DNA from: Hyphomicrobiales bacterium
GTDB lineage: Bacteria > Pseudomonadota > Alphaproteobacteria > Rhizobiales > Aestuariivirgaceae
NCBI GenBank assembly: GCA_026990765.1
Contig: JALXCV010000143.1
Coordinates: 1-36,245 of the forward strand
Reading direction: 5' to 3'
Length of the DNA stretch: 36,245 nt
The notes beneath the pieces are model-generated. The model was not told the DNA's origin. It did not search any database and saw only the letters and a program-made list of their open reading frames with translations. A program made the position numbers and the translations under genes. Positions 16,889-25,065 of the stretch are shown in pieces (positions within the stretch are counted from its first letter, which is position 1; every line of letters starts with the position of its first letter).

Positions 16889-16917
16889 TTGACATATTGC
16901 TATCATATATCTTTACA
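16889..16917 (+). promoter_or_regulatory. Possible promoter for htpX
   Basis: A perfect TTGACA (16889-16894) is followed after 17 bases by TTTACA (16912-16917), 32 bases before the htpX ATG. The -10 match is only fair. It interleaves with the divergent promoter for DUF1674. Confidence 0.4.
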
Positions 16918-16930
16918 GGGCAATTAACAA
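16902..16930 (-). promoter_or_regulatory. Probable sigma-70-type promoter for the DUF1674-DMT transporter operon
   Basis: On the minus strand TTGTTA (16925-16930) is followed after exactly 17 bases by TATGAT (16902-16907), 30 bases before the DUF1674 ATG. The two hexamers are good matches to consensus. Confidence 0.5.
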
Positions 16931-16949
16931 ATATGAGAAGCAGGTAAAA

Positions 16950-17864
16950 ATGAATATTGTGCGTACCGGATTGTTGCTGGCGGCCATGACCGGATTATTT
17001 CTGGTGATTGGTTTTTTGCTGGGTGGTGAATCAGGCATGCTTATTGCGCTCGTAGTGGCAATAGGCATGAATTTCTTCAGTTACTGGAATTCGGACAAAA
17101 TGGTGTTGCGGATGAATAATGCGCTAGAGGTTGATGCGCAAACGGCACCGGAATATTATAATATTGTGGCTGATCTGGCGCACAAGGCGCAATTGCCAAT
17201 GCCCAAAGTCTATATAATCGAAGAAGACCAGCCCAATGCATTTGCCACCGGACGCAATCCTGAAAATGCAGCAGTTGCTGCCACCACTGGTATTATCAGA
17301 ACCTTGAGCAGTGAAGAACTGGCAGGGGTGATGGCGCATGAGCTGTCGCATATAAAAAATCGCGATACATTGATAATGACGATAACTGCCACTTTTGCCG
17401 GGGCGATTTCAATGCTTGCCAATTTTGCCATGTTTTTTGGTGGGCGCTCGCGTGATAACCCGCTGGGGTTTATCGGTACAATTGCCATGATGTTTCTGGC
17501 ACCAATGGCGGCAATGCTGGTGCAGATGGCTATTTCGCGCACCCGTGAATATTCCGCTGACAGGGGCGGTGCGGAAATATGCGGTAATCCCTTGTGGCTG
17601 GCATCGGGACTGGCCAAAATTGCCGGCGGGGCGCAATCATATGAAAACGAAGCGGCAGAAGCCAATCCGGCAATGGCGCCGTTATTTATCATTAATCCAT
17701 TGTCCGGGGCCAGAATGGACGGGCTGTTCACAACTCATCCGGCAACTGCCAACCGGATTGCCGAGCTTGAAAAACTGGCCAAAGAATGGGGTATCACCTC
17801 GGCTGGTCGCCAGACAAGAAGCTCAATACCGAAAATCCGCCGATCTTCCGGCCCCTGGGGATAA
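16950..17864 (+). CDS. htpX: Zinc metalloprotease HtpX
   Basis: The 304-residue M48B protease is anchored in the inner membrane and degrades damaged membrane proteins. Two N-terminal helices (about 5-24 and 30-46) precede the protease domain. The zinc site is HELSH at residues 130-134 with third ligand Glu200 in REYSAD. Two further hydrophobic segments (about 141-163 and 173-194) lie between these motifs, as in the family. The [18 protein letters not shown] block is also characteristic. A CAGGT ribosome binding site precedes the ATG. The rsmB start follows the stop by 12 bases, and htpX next to rsmB and DUF1674 is a gene order I recall from rhizobia. Length is a little above E. coli HtpX. Confidence 0.96.
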   Translation: MNIVRTGLLLAAMTGLFLVIGFLLGGESGMLIALVVAIGMNFFSYWNSDKMVLRMNNALEVDAQTAPEYYNIVADLAHKAQLPMPKVYIIEEDQPNAFATGRNPENAAVAATTGIIRTLSSEELAGVMAHELSHIKNRDTLIMTITATFAGAISMLANFAMFFGGRSRDNPLGFIGTIAMMFLAPMAAMLVQMAISRTREYSADRGGAEICGNPLWLASGLAKIAGGAQSYENEAAEANPAMAPLFIINPLSGARMDGLFTTHPATANRIAELEKLAKEWGITSAGRQTRSSIPKIRRSSGPWG

Positions 17865-17876
17865 GGGAAAAATTTA

Positions 17877-19190
17877 ATGGCAAAACCACGCCAGGGCCTG
17901 AAAGCCCGTCAGGCTGCAAGCCAGATTGTGTATCTGGTCATGCATGATCAGCTTTTGCTGGATGAGGCTTTCAACCAGGTAACAGGTGATGGCAAGGATG
18001 ATGCGCGTGACCGGGCGCTGATCCGGGCTATCAGTGCTACAGCCTTGCGTCGCAATGGCCAGATAAAGGATGTGCTTGCAAGGTTCATGAACAAGCCGCT
18101 GGCGCGCAAATTTGCCCTGGCGACTGCGATAATCGAGACGGCTGCGGCACAGATATTGTTTATGAATGTTCCAGATCATGCAGCCATTGATCTGGCTGTT
18201 GCGCAGTTGCGGGGCGAGCGCAAGCTGCATAATCTGTCAGGACTTGCCAATGCGGTTTTGCGCAAGCTGACGGCCAGGGGCAGGGGGATTGTTAAAAAGC
18301 AGAATGCCGGGATTTTGAATGTTCCCCAATGGATGCGCACATATTGGAACAGGGATTTCGGCAAGGATGTTTCGCGCCAGATCGGATCGGCGGTGATGAA
18401 TGAAGCAGGGCTTGATATTACTGCAAAAAGTGATGCCGGGCACTGGGCTGAACAGCTTGCCGGTCAATTGCTGCCAGGTGGAACAATCAGGCTTGATGAT
18501 AATACCGGTTCAATAGAAATGCTGCCCGGATTTGATGCAGGTGAATGGTGGGTGCAGGATTTTGCAGCCAGCCTGCCGGTTAAAATACTGGGTGATGTAA
18601 ATGGTTTGCAGGTGCTGGATTTATGTGCTGCACCAGGCGGCAAGAGCGCACAACTGGCAGCTGCCGGAGCTACAGTTACCTGTCTTGATGTATCCAGCAA
18701 GCGGTTGAAACGGTTGCGGGATAATCTTGCGCGGTTGAAACTTGAAGCAGAGATTATCACCGGCGATGTGCTGTCATATGAGCCAGATGAGCTGTTTGAT
18801 GTGGTGTTGCTGGATGCGCCATGTTCGGCAACCGGCACCTTGCGCCGTCATCCCGATGCCTTGCATCTCAAACAGCCAGATGATCTTGATATGCTGGTGC
18901 AGCTGCAGGCAGAAATGCTGGAAAAGGCTGCCGGGTTTGTCAGGCCGGGCGGCAGGCTGGTTTTTGCCACATGCTCGCTGTTTGCCTGTGAAGGTGAAGA
19001 ACAGGTTGCACGCTTTGTTAATGGCAATGACAATTTCAGGCGGGCAAGGGCTGAACTTGCCGGGCTTGATCACCTGTTTAACAATGAGGGTGATTTGCGC
19101 GCCCTGCCGCATTGCCCGGTTGGTGACAGTCATGGCATGGACGGGTTTTTTGCTTCAGTAATGGTAAAGCATCCGGGTGGGTCATTTTAA
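17877..19190 (+). CDS. rsmB: 16S rRNA (cytosine-967-C5) methyltransferase-like RsmB/NOP protein
   Basis: The 437-residue protein has an N-terminal NusB-like RNA-binding domain (about 8-135) and a Rossmann methyltransferase domain from about 225. SAM motif I is LDLCAAPGGKSAQL (about 247-260). The two catalytic cysteines of RNA m5C enzymes are Cys316 in LLDAPCSATGTLRRHPD (motif IV) and Cys366 in FATCSLFACEGEE (motif VI, the nucleophile). The likely substrate is 16S rRNA cytosine 967. It follows htpX by 12 bases. Its last 9 bases overlap the 3' end of the convergent cytochrome gene. Assignment to RsmB rather than another NOP2/Sun member rests on the NusB domain. Confidence 0.93.
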   Translation: MAKPRQGLKARQAASQIVYLVMHDQLLLDEAFNQVTGDGKDDARDRALIRAISATALRRNGQIKDVLARFMNKPLARKFALATAIIETAAAQILFMNVPDHAAIDLAVAQLRGERKLHNLSGLANAVLRKLTARGRGIVKKQNAGILNVPQWMRTYWNRDFGKDVSRQIGSAVMNEAGLDITAKSDAGHWAEQLAGQLLPGGTIRLDDNTGSIEMLPGFDAGEWWVQDFAASLPVKILGDVNGLQVLDLCAAPGGKSAQLAAAGATVTCLDVSSKRLKRLRDNLARLKLEAEIITGDVLSYEPDELFDVVLLDAPCSATGTLRRHPDALHLKQPDDLDMLVQLQAEMLEKAAGFVRPGGRLVFATCSLFACEGEEQVARFVNGNDNFRRARAELAGLDHLFNNEGDLRALPHCPVGDSHGMDGFFASVMVKHPGGSF

Positions 19191-20042
19191 TGACATAAGA
19201 TATTCAGCTATTGCCATTGTGTCTTTATTTGGCAGTCTGGACATATTGGTCTGCACATCGCCCATGCCACCACTGGAGAAATTGTCATAACCCAGAATTT
19301 CGCCAAAGCGCAGGGCATTATTGAGGTCTTTGGCATCGCTGAACCGCTTGCGGGCCTTAAGATTGCGCAATGAGGGAACCTTGCCCTTGCCGTCAATATG
19401 CGGTGCACCGGCAAGTGGTTTGCCGGTGTCGGTTATCATGAAAATATTGCGTCTGGTGTGGCATTCATTGCAGTGACCGGGGCCATTTACCAGATAGGCA
19501 CCACGGTTTTGTTGTTTGCTCGATCTGCTGGAGTTGTCTGCAAGGGCCAGTTGTTTCCACAATCCAAGGGCCGGGCGCAGGTAATTCTTGTCAAATTGTC
19601 TTGAACTGGCAACAACCGGTTTCAGTGTCATCAGATAGGCTTTCAGATCAAGCAGGTCAGTGATCTTCATGCGCGAATAGGATGTGTAGGGAAATGCCGG
19701 GAAATAATGTCTGCCAGCAGGCGAGATGCCGCGCTGCATGGCATTTATGAAATCAAGATCGCTCCATGAACCGATACCGGTTGATTTGTCAGGGGTGATG
19801 TTGGGTGGATAAAATGTGCCGATCGGGGTTTTCAGCGGACTGCCGCCTGATGGCAGATTGCCTTTTTCAGGCTTGTGGCATGATATGCAGCCGCCGGCAT
19901 TGTACATTACCTGACCATTTTTGACATCTGTCTGGTGAGGGGGGATTACGGTTTGCGGCAAGGGGTCAGGCTTTGCCAGATATATAAGGGCGGCAATAGT
20001 TATAATAACAGTGCCGCCCAGAAATTTCAGGGCCTGCTTCAT
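19182..20042 (-). CDS. Membrane-anchored dihaem cytochrome c
   Basis: The 286-residue protein has an uncleaved-looking N-terminal hydrophobic helix (about 6-24) and two haem c sites: CISCH (Cys52, Cys55, His56) and CNECH (Cys191, Cys194, His195). Each sits in a class I cytochrome c domain; met/proline-rich stretches such as GTFYPPNITPDKSTGIG resemble the dihaem subunits of alcohol or aldehyde dehydrogenases and related oxidoreductases. It should face the periplasm and pass electrons to a terminal oxidase. No dehydrogenase catalytic subunit is next to it. It lies 43 bases downstream of the cytochrome c-prime gene and probably shares its transcript. Its end overlaps rsmB by 9 bases. Confidence 0.9.
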   Translation of the reverse strand: MKQALKFLGGTVIITIAALIYLAKPDPLPQTVIPPHQTDVKNGQVMYNAGGCISCHKPEKGNLPSGGSPLKTPIGTFYPPNITPDKSTGIGSWSDLDFINAMQRGISPAGRHYFPAFPYTSYSRMKITDLLDLKAYLMTLKPVVASSRQFDKNYLRPALGLWKQLALADNSSRSSKQQNRGAYLVNGPGHCNECHTRRNIFMITDTGKPLAGAPHIDGKGKVPSLRNLKARKRFSDAKDLNNALRFGEILGYDNFSSGGMGDVQTNMSRLPNKDTMAIAEYLMSLK

Positions 20043-20085
20043 TAAAAGAAAAACCTGTTTTTGTCGGCAGGATGATTAATGGCGA

Positions 20086-20532
20086 TTATTTCTCGGGTGC
20101 CCGGAAAGTCTTGTGGCAATTCTTGCAGGCGCCACCCAACTGGCCAAGAGCTGGCATGAAGTCTTCACCTTTGGTTACACTTGCCATATTTTCAGCTGCT
20201 GCAATAGCTTTTTTCATGGCCTTGGCAAAGCCTTCCTCATCCAGCCATATTTCCGGGTTGGCCCGGGTCTTGATGCCGGATTCTTCACCGCTGCCTTCAG
20301 GAAAGCGGCTGGAAGCGGTTTCCAGGCTGGATTTGATGGTCATGGCTGATGATTTCACTATATTGGCGTCAAACTGCATCTGGCCCTTGGCTATGGCGGC
20401 AAGTTTCTTGATGGCTCCACCAACAGCTTTCATGGCTTCCTGTCGTTCATCGATCACACCGGCACTGGCTGGCAGTGCCAGCATGGCTGAAAGTGTTGCG
20501 GCCATGATTAGTGACTTTGCTGAAAATTGCAT
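20086..20532 (-). CDS. Class II cytochrome c (cytochrome c-prime/c-556 family)
   Basis: The 148-residue precursor has a signal peptide ending near residue 24 (LPASA). The mature protein is a helical bundle with a single haem site close to the C-terminus, CKNCH (Cys136, Cys139, His140), the hallmark of class II cytochromes. Such proteins are periplasmic; cytochrome c-prime binds NO or acts in electron transfer, and c-556 types are low-spin. The sequence does not show which applies. A very good AGGAGGAAC ribosome binding site precedes the ATG. It sits between the acyl-CoA synthetase gene (48 bases upstream) and the dihaem cytochrome gene, all on the minus strand. Confidence 0.93.
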   Translation of the reverse strand: MQFSAKSLIMAATLSAMLALPASAGVIDERQEAMKAVGGAIKKLAAIAKGQMQFDANIVKSSAMTIKSSLETASSRFPEGSGEESGIKTRANPEIWLDEEGFAKAMKKAIAAAENMASVTKGEDFMPALGQLGGACKNCHKTFRAPEK

Positions 20533-20580
20533 ATGTTCCTCCTGTTTGTCTGTCAGGCAAACTATGCAGATGTGGTCTGA

Positions 20581-22164
20581 TCAGCGCAAGTGTCGCCGGA
20601 TGATTTTCCCGGTGGTGGTAAGTGGCATATCGTCGAGAAAGCGGATTTTTCGCGGATATTCATGCGCTGCCAGCCTTGTCTTCACGAAGTTTTGAATGTC
20701 TTGGGCAAGCTGGTCTGATGGATCAAAGCCATCATGCAGCACCAGATGGGCCACAACTATCTGGGTTCTTACCGGATCATCACGACCAGTAACGGCAGCC
20801 AGCTTGATTGCCGGGTGGCCCAAAAGGCAGTCCTCGATTTCACCAGGTCCAATGCGATAGCCAGATGAGGTTATCATGTCATCATCACGGCCAGTGAAAT
20901 GATAATAACCATCATCATCGCGGTAACCCTGATCACCGGTCAGCAGCCAGTCGCCGCAAAATTTGTCTGTTGTTGCCTGTTCATTATCCCAATATCGCAG
21001 GAACATCACCGGGTCAGGGCGTTTGATGGCAATAGTGCCGATTGCATTATTGGCAAGTTCATTGCCCTGATTGTCGATGATGGCAAGCTTGTGACCGGGA
21101 ACCGGTTTGCCGATGGCGCCGGGTTTGAGAACATCAAGACTGGCGCAGGATTCAAGCACCAGATTGCATTCGGTCTGGCCATAGACCTCATTGATATGCA
21201 GCCCCAGTTCATCCATGGCCCAACCTTGCAACTGGCGACCAACTGCTTCACCACCTGAAAACAGGGTTCGCAATTGCAAATTGGCTTTCTGTTCGGGATC
21301 GGGCGGTGAGGCACGCATGATTTTAAGAGCGGTGGGGGGAATGAAAATATTGCGGATTGGCAGGCTGGACAGCAGGTCCCATGCCTGTTCGGCATCAAAT
21401 TTGTCAAATTTGCAGGCAACAACCGGCACGCCCAGATAAAGCGCCGGCAGCATGACATTTAGCAGCCCGCCAGCCCAAGCCCAGTCTGCCGGTGTCCATA
21501 ACATATCATCAGGCTGGGGCAGGAAATCATGGGCGAACTGGACACCTGGAATATGGCCGAGCAATATCTGATGGGAATGCAGGGCACCTTTGGGCGGGCC
21601 GGTAGTGCCGGATGTGTAAATCATAAGAGCGGGATCATCATGGCGGGTCTTGATGGAGGCAAACTCATCGCTTTGCCGGTTCAACTGTTCGGTAAAATCC
21701 TTGCTGTCAATGAATATACACTGGTCACGATCAATAATATTTGCGGTTTTATCCGCTGAAGCGCTGGTCAGGAACAATATTGATGCACCGCTATTGTCCA
21801 GCCGGTAGGCCAGTCCGTCAGAGCCAAACAGCATGGCAAGTGGCAGGGCAATGGCGCCGAGCTTGTAGATGGCCATATGGATGGCGCAAGTTTCCGGCAT
21901 TTGCGGCAACAGGATGGCCACCCGGTCACCGCGGGCAATGCCCTTTTGGGTTAACAGATTGCAAATCCTGTTGGAAAGTGCTTCCAGTTGGCCATAGGTG
22001 GTTATATTTGTGGTTTTGTCAGGGGTGCGGGTGATGATTGCCGGACGTTCCGGTGCCTTTCGTGCCCAATGAGTACAGGCAGAATAACCGATATTGAAAA
22101 ATTCGGGAATATCCCACTCAAACCTGTCATAAAGACTTTCATATGAACCGGTATTTTCCAGCAT
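20581..22164 (-). CDS. AMP-forming acyl-CoA synthetase
   Basis: The 527-residue protein is a full ANL-superfamily adenylating enzyme, activating a carboxylic acid to its acyl-CoA through an acyl-AMP. The P-loop is YTSGTTGPPKG (about 183-193), the A5 motif is NEVYGQTECN, the ATP-binding WLLTGDQGYRDDDGYYHFTGRDDD block is at about 405-428, the hinge is GYRIGPGEIED, and the adenylation lysine is Lys520 in TGKIIRR. The overall look is of the acetyl/medium-chain branch (ADWAWAGGLLNVMLPALYLG). The precise acid is not predictable. Upstream of the two cytochrome genes on the same strand, it might be co-transcribed with them, an unusual pairing. Confidence 0.9.
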   Translation of the reverse strand: MLENTGSYESLYDRFEWDIPEFFNIGYSACTHWARKAPERPAIITRTPDKTTNITTYGQLEALSNRICNLLTQKGIARGDRVAILLPQMPETCAIHMAIYKLGAIALPLAMLFGSDGLAYRLDNSGASILFLTSASADKTANIIDRDQCIFIDSKDFTEQLNRQSDEFASIKTRHDDPALMIYTSGTTGPPKGALHSHQILLGHIPGVQFAHDFLPQPDDMLWTPADWAWAGGLLNVMLPALYLGVPVVACKFDKFDAEQAWDLLSSLPIRNIFIPPTALKIMRASPPDPEQKANLQLRTLFSGGEAVGRQLQGWAMDELGLHINEVYGQTECNLVLESCASLDVLKPGAIGKPVPGHKLAIIDNQGNELANNAIGTIAIKRPDPVMFLRYWDNEQATTDKFCGDWLLTGDQGYRDDDGYYHFTGRDDDMITSSGYRIGPGEIEDCLLGHPAIKLAAVTGRDDPVRTQIVVAHLVLHDGFDPSDQLAQDIQNFVKTRLAAHEYPRKIRFLDDMPLTTTGKIIRRHLR

Positions 22165-22289
22165 TTTGATCTCCGTGTGCCGGTGAAGGGTTAATGAAAG
22201 GTTGTTTTCAATTTTATATACCCGGCATGGTTTATCTGTTTATTAGCTTATTTGTTTTATACAGGAAAAACCAGCTGAGGAGATTTATT

Positions 22290-22478
22290 ATGTACAGCGT
22301 ACCACAGCAGCAGCGAGATGATCGTCGTCCGCAATATGATATTCCGGCCACAAGGCCGCCAAAACAGCTTTCACCTGAGATCAATGAAGTTTTGCATATG
22401 CTTGCCGCATATGAAAGATCAGATGAGAATGAGGATCAAGAAGCAGCGCGCGACAGCCAGCCGTCACGTTTGCGATAG
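22290..22478 (+). CDS. Small conserved-looking protein of unknown function (62 residues)
   Basis: An ATG at 22290 is preceded by GAGGAG at an ideal distance, which decides the start; the frame stays open further upstream, but without a plausible initiation site. The protein is hydrophilic: a Gln/Arg/Pro-rich first half (QQQRDDRRPQYDIP, then TRPPKQ), a short amphipathic helix (LSPEINEVLHMLAAYER), then an acidic stretch and a basic end. It is probably cytoplasmic and partly disordered. I do not recognise it. It is divergent from the acyl-CoA synthetase gene, and its last 43 bases overlap the 3' end of the convergent sigma-54 activator gene. The strong translation signal is the main reason to believe it. 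Confidence 0.65.
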   Translation: MYSVPQQQRDDRRPQYDIPATRPPKQLSPEINEVLHMLAAYERSDENEDQEAARDSQPSRLR

Positions 22479-23407
22479 ATAGTGGAAGCACTGACGCCCA
22501 AGGCCTTTGCCGCTTTGGGTACTGAACCATCAGCAGCAATAATTGCAGCCTCGATAGCATCACGTTCAATCTGCCATAATTGTCTTGTCGGCATATTACC
22601 GGCGCGGCGCAGACAGGTTACATCAAGATCAGGCACAGATTGCGGCTCAATAGCCAGCATGTCAGCCTCTACAAGTTCACCATCATTAAATACCACAGCC
22701 TGGCGGATTATATTCTGCAACTGGCGGATATTGCCCGGCCATGAATAATTATTGATTGCCATCAACGCATCAGGAGTGAAATCGATAAATCCTTTTGCTT
22801 CCTGTGTGGCATATTTGGCCAGATAATGCCGGGCAATCAGTTCAATATCACCATGGCGGGCGCTGAGCGGTGGCATGTGTATTGGCAGCACATACAGTCG
22901 ATAATACAGGTCTTCGCGAAAGCGACCCTGTTCTACTTCGTTCAAAGGGGTCTTGTTGGTGGCACAGATAATCCGTACATCCAGCTTTTCAGGCGCAGGC
23001 GCACCGATTTTCTGCACATAGCCGGTTTGCAGAAAGCGCAGCAATTTGGTCTGCAGATTATAATCCAGCTCGCAAATCTCATCCAGAAACAGGGTGCCGC
23101 CATCAGCCAGACTTGCCGCGCCATCACGATTGGCAATGGCGCCGGTGAATGAACCCTTGAGGTGGCCAAACAGTTCAGATTCCAGCAGGTCTTTGGGAAT
23201 GGCGCCGCAATTTATGGCAATGAACGGACCTTTGGCACGATTCCCCTGAGCATGAATGGTCTCGGCGCATATTTCCTTGCCGGTGCCTGTCTGGCCGGTA
23301 ATAAATACCGGGGCGGGTGAATTTGCCACCTGAACAATCTTGGAAAACAGGGCCAGCATGGGCTGTGAGGCCCCGATAAATCCATTGCTGAAAACACTAT
23401 TTGTCAA
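22436..23407 (-). CDS. Sigma-54-dependent activator without a receiver domain (AAA+ and Fis-type HTH)
   Basis: I start at TTG 23405-23407, one base past the stop of the receiver-HPt gene (TGA-A-TTG). In-frame ATGs upstream lie inside that gene and encode a non-homologous shadow. The 323-residue protein begins almost at the AAA+ domain: Walker A GQTGTGKE (residues 38-45), the sigma-54 contact loop as GSFTGA (85-90, a known variant of GAFTGA), Walker B GGTLFLDEI, the arginine-finger region FREDLYYRLYVLPIHMPPL, and sensor II NYSWPGNIRQLQN. The last 40 residues form a Fis-type helix-turn-helix (ADGSVPKAAKALGVSASTIYRK). It should activate sigma-54 promoters by ATP hydrolysis. Control probably comes from the coupled upstream protein, since it has no sensory domain of its own. 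Confidence 0.85.
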   Translation of the reverse strand: MTNSVFSNGFIGASQPMLALFSKIVQVANSPAPVFITGQTGTGKEICAETIHAQGNRAKGPFIAINCGAIPKDLLESELFGHLKGSFTGAIANRDGAASLADGGTLFLDEICELDYNLQTKLLRFLQTGYVQKIGAPAPEKLDVRIICATNKTPLNEVEQGRFREDLYYRLYVLPIHMPPLSARHGDIELIARHYLAKYATQEAKGFIDFTPDALMAINNYSWPGNIRQLQNIIRQAVVFNDGELVEADMLAIEPQSVPDLDVTCLRRAGNMPTRQLWQIERDAIEAAIIAADGSVPKAAKALGVSASTIYRKRDGWLSRAAS

Positions 23408-23408
23408 T

Positions 23409-24251
23409 TCAGCCTGCCTTGTACTGGTTGTTCGCGGATAAAACGGCGATGGTTTCACTGGTGCATTCCAGCACGGTTTCGACCAGAGCTGATTCAACCG
23501 GCTCATCAGCGCATAATTTGGCCAGTCTTTCCAGTGATCTGGCCAATCCTGCAAGTTTCGGGGCGGCAAAAGACAGGGCTATGCCTTTCAGCTTGTGGGC
23601 ATAGATTGCGGTTTCGCCATTATCCTTTTTGGCAGCAGATATGCGCAAGAGATCAGCACTTTGCCGCAATTCGGCAATGGCGGTGTCTGTCAAAGAGCAC
23701 CAGACGGTTTCATTTATCTGCTGTCTGACAGATAATAATCCGTCCTTGCTGATCAGTTCATCGCTGCTGGTTTCTTCGACATAATTATCGTTGATCGGCT
23801 CACTGGTGCGATCTATCTGCATGCGCAGAACCTTGTCTATGGTTTTGTGCAATGCCTGTTTGCTGGCGGGTTTTGGCAGGGCGATGTCAAAATTTTCCTG
23901 CCAGAAATCCTTGTGGTTCTTGTCAGCCAGAAATGCCGACAGGGCAATGATCGGGGTATCAGATGAACCACCGGCCAGATTGCGTATCTCGCGGGCGGCA
24001 ACCACACCATCCATGACCGGCATTTCAATATCGAGAATTACGATGTCGTAATTTTTCCCATTGGCAAAATGACTGACGGCTTCTTCACCATGTTCTGCGG
24101 TGTCAACATCGCAGCCAATATGGCGCAACAGGGCAGCGGTCAGGATGCGGGCAGCATCTGAATCCTCTGCCAGCAGGACCGATGGTCTGGAGCCATCGGA
24201 ACATGTGAGTTTCTTGAATTGAAGCTTTGGTTTCTTTGGCTCAACCGGCAT
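23409..24251 (-). CDS. Response-regulator receiver domain fused to an HPt domain
   Basis: The protein (280 residues from the ATG at 24251; a TTG two codons upstream is possible) has a receiver domain at about 23-145. Counting from the TTG, the acidic pair is Glu31-Asp32, the phospho-acceptor Asp76 (VILDIEMPVMDG), Ser107 and Lys129 (LPKP). A linker follows, then a C-terminal histidine phosphotransfer domain at about 180-275 with the phospho-histidine His221 in AHKLKGIALSF. This is the tail of a hybrid kinase without the kinase. It could act as a phosphorelay intermediate. Its stop is one base from the start of the sigma-54 activator, so the two form one coupled unit. No histidine kinase is in the window. 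Confidence 0.88.
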   Translation of the reverse strand: MPVEPKKPKLQFKKLTCSDGSRPSVLLAEDSDAARILTAALLRHIGCDVDTAEHGEEAVSHFANGKNYDIVILDIEMPVMDGVVAAREIRNLAGGSSDTPIIALSAFLADKNHKDFWQENFDIALPKPASKQALHKTIDKVLRMQIDRTSEPINDNYVEETSSDELISKDGLLSVRQQINETVWCSLTDTAIAELRQSADLLRISAAKKDNGETAIYAHKLKGIALSFAAPKLAGLARSLERLAKLCADEPVESALVETVLECTSETIAVLSANNQYKAG

Positions 24252-24266
24252 ACGCAAAACAAACTT

Positions 24267-24299
24267 TTACTGTGAAAGATACTAACTGCTTCACAGTAA
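24267..24299. promoter_or_regulatory. 10-bp inverted repeat upstream of the receiver-HPt gene
   Basis: TTACTGTGAA (24267-24276) and TTCACAGTAA (24290-24299) are perfect inverted arms with a 13-base spacer, so the half-sites are 23 bases apart centre to centre, about two helical turns. It lies 16-48 bases upstream of the ATG at 24251 and 36 bases beyond the upp stop. No T run follows on either strand, so an operator is more likely than a terminator. Confidence 0.6.
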
Positions 24300-24334
24300 C
24301 TCAAATCAATGAATAGTTCGTTTACCCGGTATCG

Positions 24335-24967
24335 TTACTTGGTGCCGTACATTCTGTCACCGGCATCGCCAAGACCGGGGATGATATAACCATTATCATT
24401 GAGGTGGCTGTCGATTGCAGCGGTCACAATTTCCACGTCACTATGGGCATTGCCAAGGGCTTTGATACCTTCAGGAGCTGCCAGCAGGCAGACAAATTTG
24501 ATGTTTTTGGCACCGGCCTTTTTAAGCTGGTCGATAGCTGCAATAACCGAATTGCCGGTTGCCAGCATCGGGTCGACCACAATAATCGGCCTTTGACCCA
24601 TATTGTCGGGCATTTTGAAATAATACTCAACCGGTTTGAGGGTCTCATGATCGCGATAAAGCCCGATATGTCCAACCCTTGCGGACGGCACCAGATCAAG
24701 CATACCATCCAGCAGACCGTTACCGGCTCGCAGGATTGAAACAAAAACCAGTTTCTTGCCGGACAGTTTTGGAGCCTGCATCTCTTTCAGCGGGGTTTCG
24801 ATGGTGACATTTTCAACCGGCAGTTCGCGCAGGACTTCATAGGCCAGAAGATGGGATATTTCACGCAGCAACTGTCTGAACACAGCCGATGATGTGTTCT
24901 TGTCACGCATCAGGGTGAGCTTGTGTTTCAAAAGTGGGTGGTCAACGTGAATCAGATTATCGCTCAT
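24335..24967 (-). CDS. upp: Uracil phosphoribosyltransferase
   Basis: The 210-residue enzyme salvages uracil, forming UMP from uracil and PRPP. Family features are complete: [19 protein letters not shown] near the start, the [14 protein letters not shown] block, the PRPP-binding [15 protein letters not shown], a [12 protein letters not shown] block, and the uracil-binding C-terminus [18 protein letters not shown]. Length is typical. It is followed on the same strand by the receiver-HPt gene after an 83-base gap holding an inverted repeat, and preceded by purH with a 98-base gap, so it may be its own transcription unit. Salvage of uracil here and degradation of pyrimidines at 6-11 kb are complementary, but nothing shows shared regulation; no RutR-like box was seen next to upp. 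Confidence 0.97.
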   Translation of the reverse strand: MSDNLIHVDHPLLKHKLTLMRDKNTSSAVFRQLLREISHLLAYEVLRELPVENVTIETPLKEMQAPKLSGKKLVFVSILRAGNGLLDGMLDLVPSARVGHIGLYRDHETLKPVEYYFKMPDNMGQRPIIVVDPMLATGNSVIAAIDQLKKAGAKNIKFVCLLAAPEGIKALGNAHSDVEIVTAAIDSHLNDNGYIIPGLGDAGDRMYGTK

Positions 24968-25065
24968 TTTTATCCCCTATTAAAGAAAATCATCGCCGAT
25001 AGTCTTAAGAGCCTTGCCAGATTTTCACAAGCTGATTGACAAGCAAATCTGATTCAATCCACTGT

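Noticed and set aside
23408-23569. 54-codon N-terminal extension of the sigma-54 activator
   Set aside because: It lies wholly inside the receiver-HPt coding sequence in another frame and reads as a shadow; the TTG after the upstream stop fits better.
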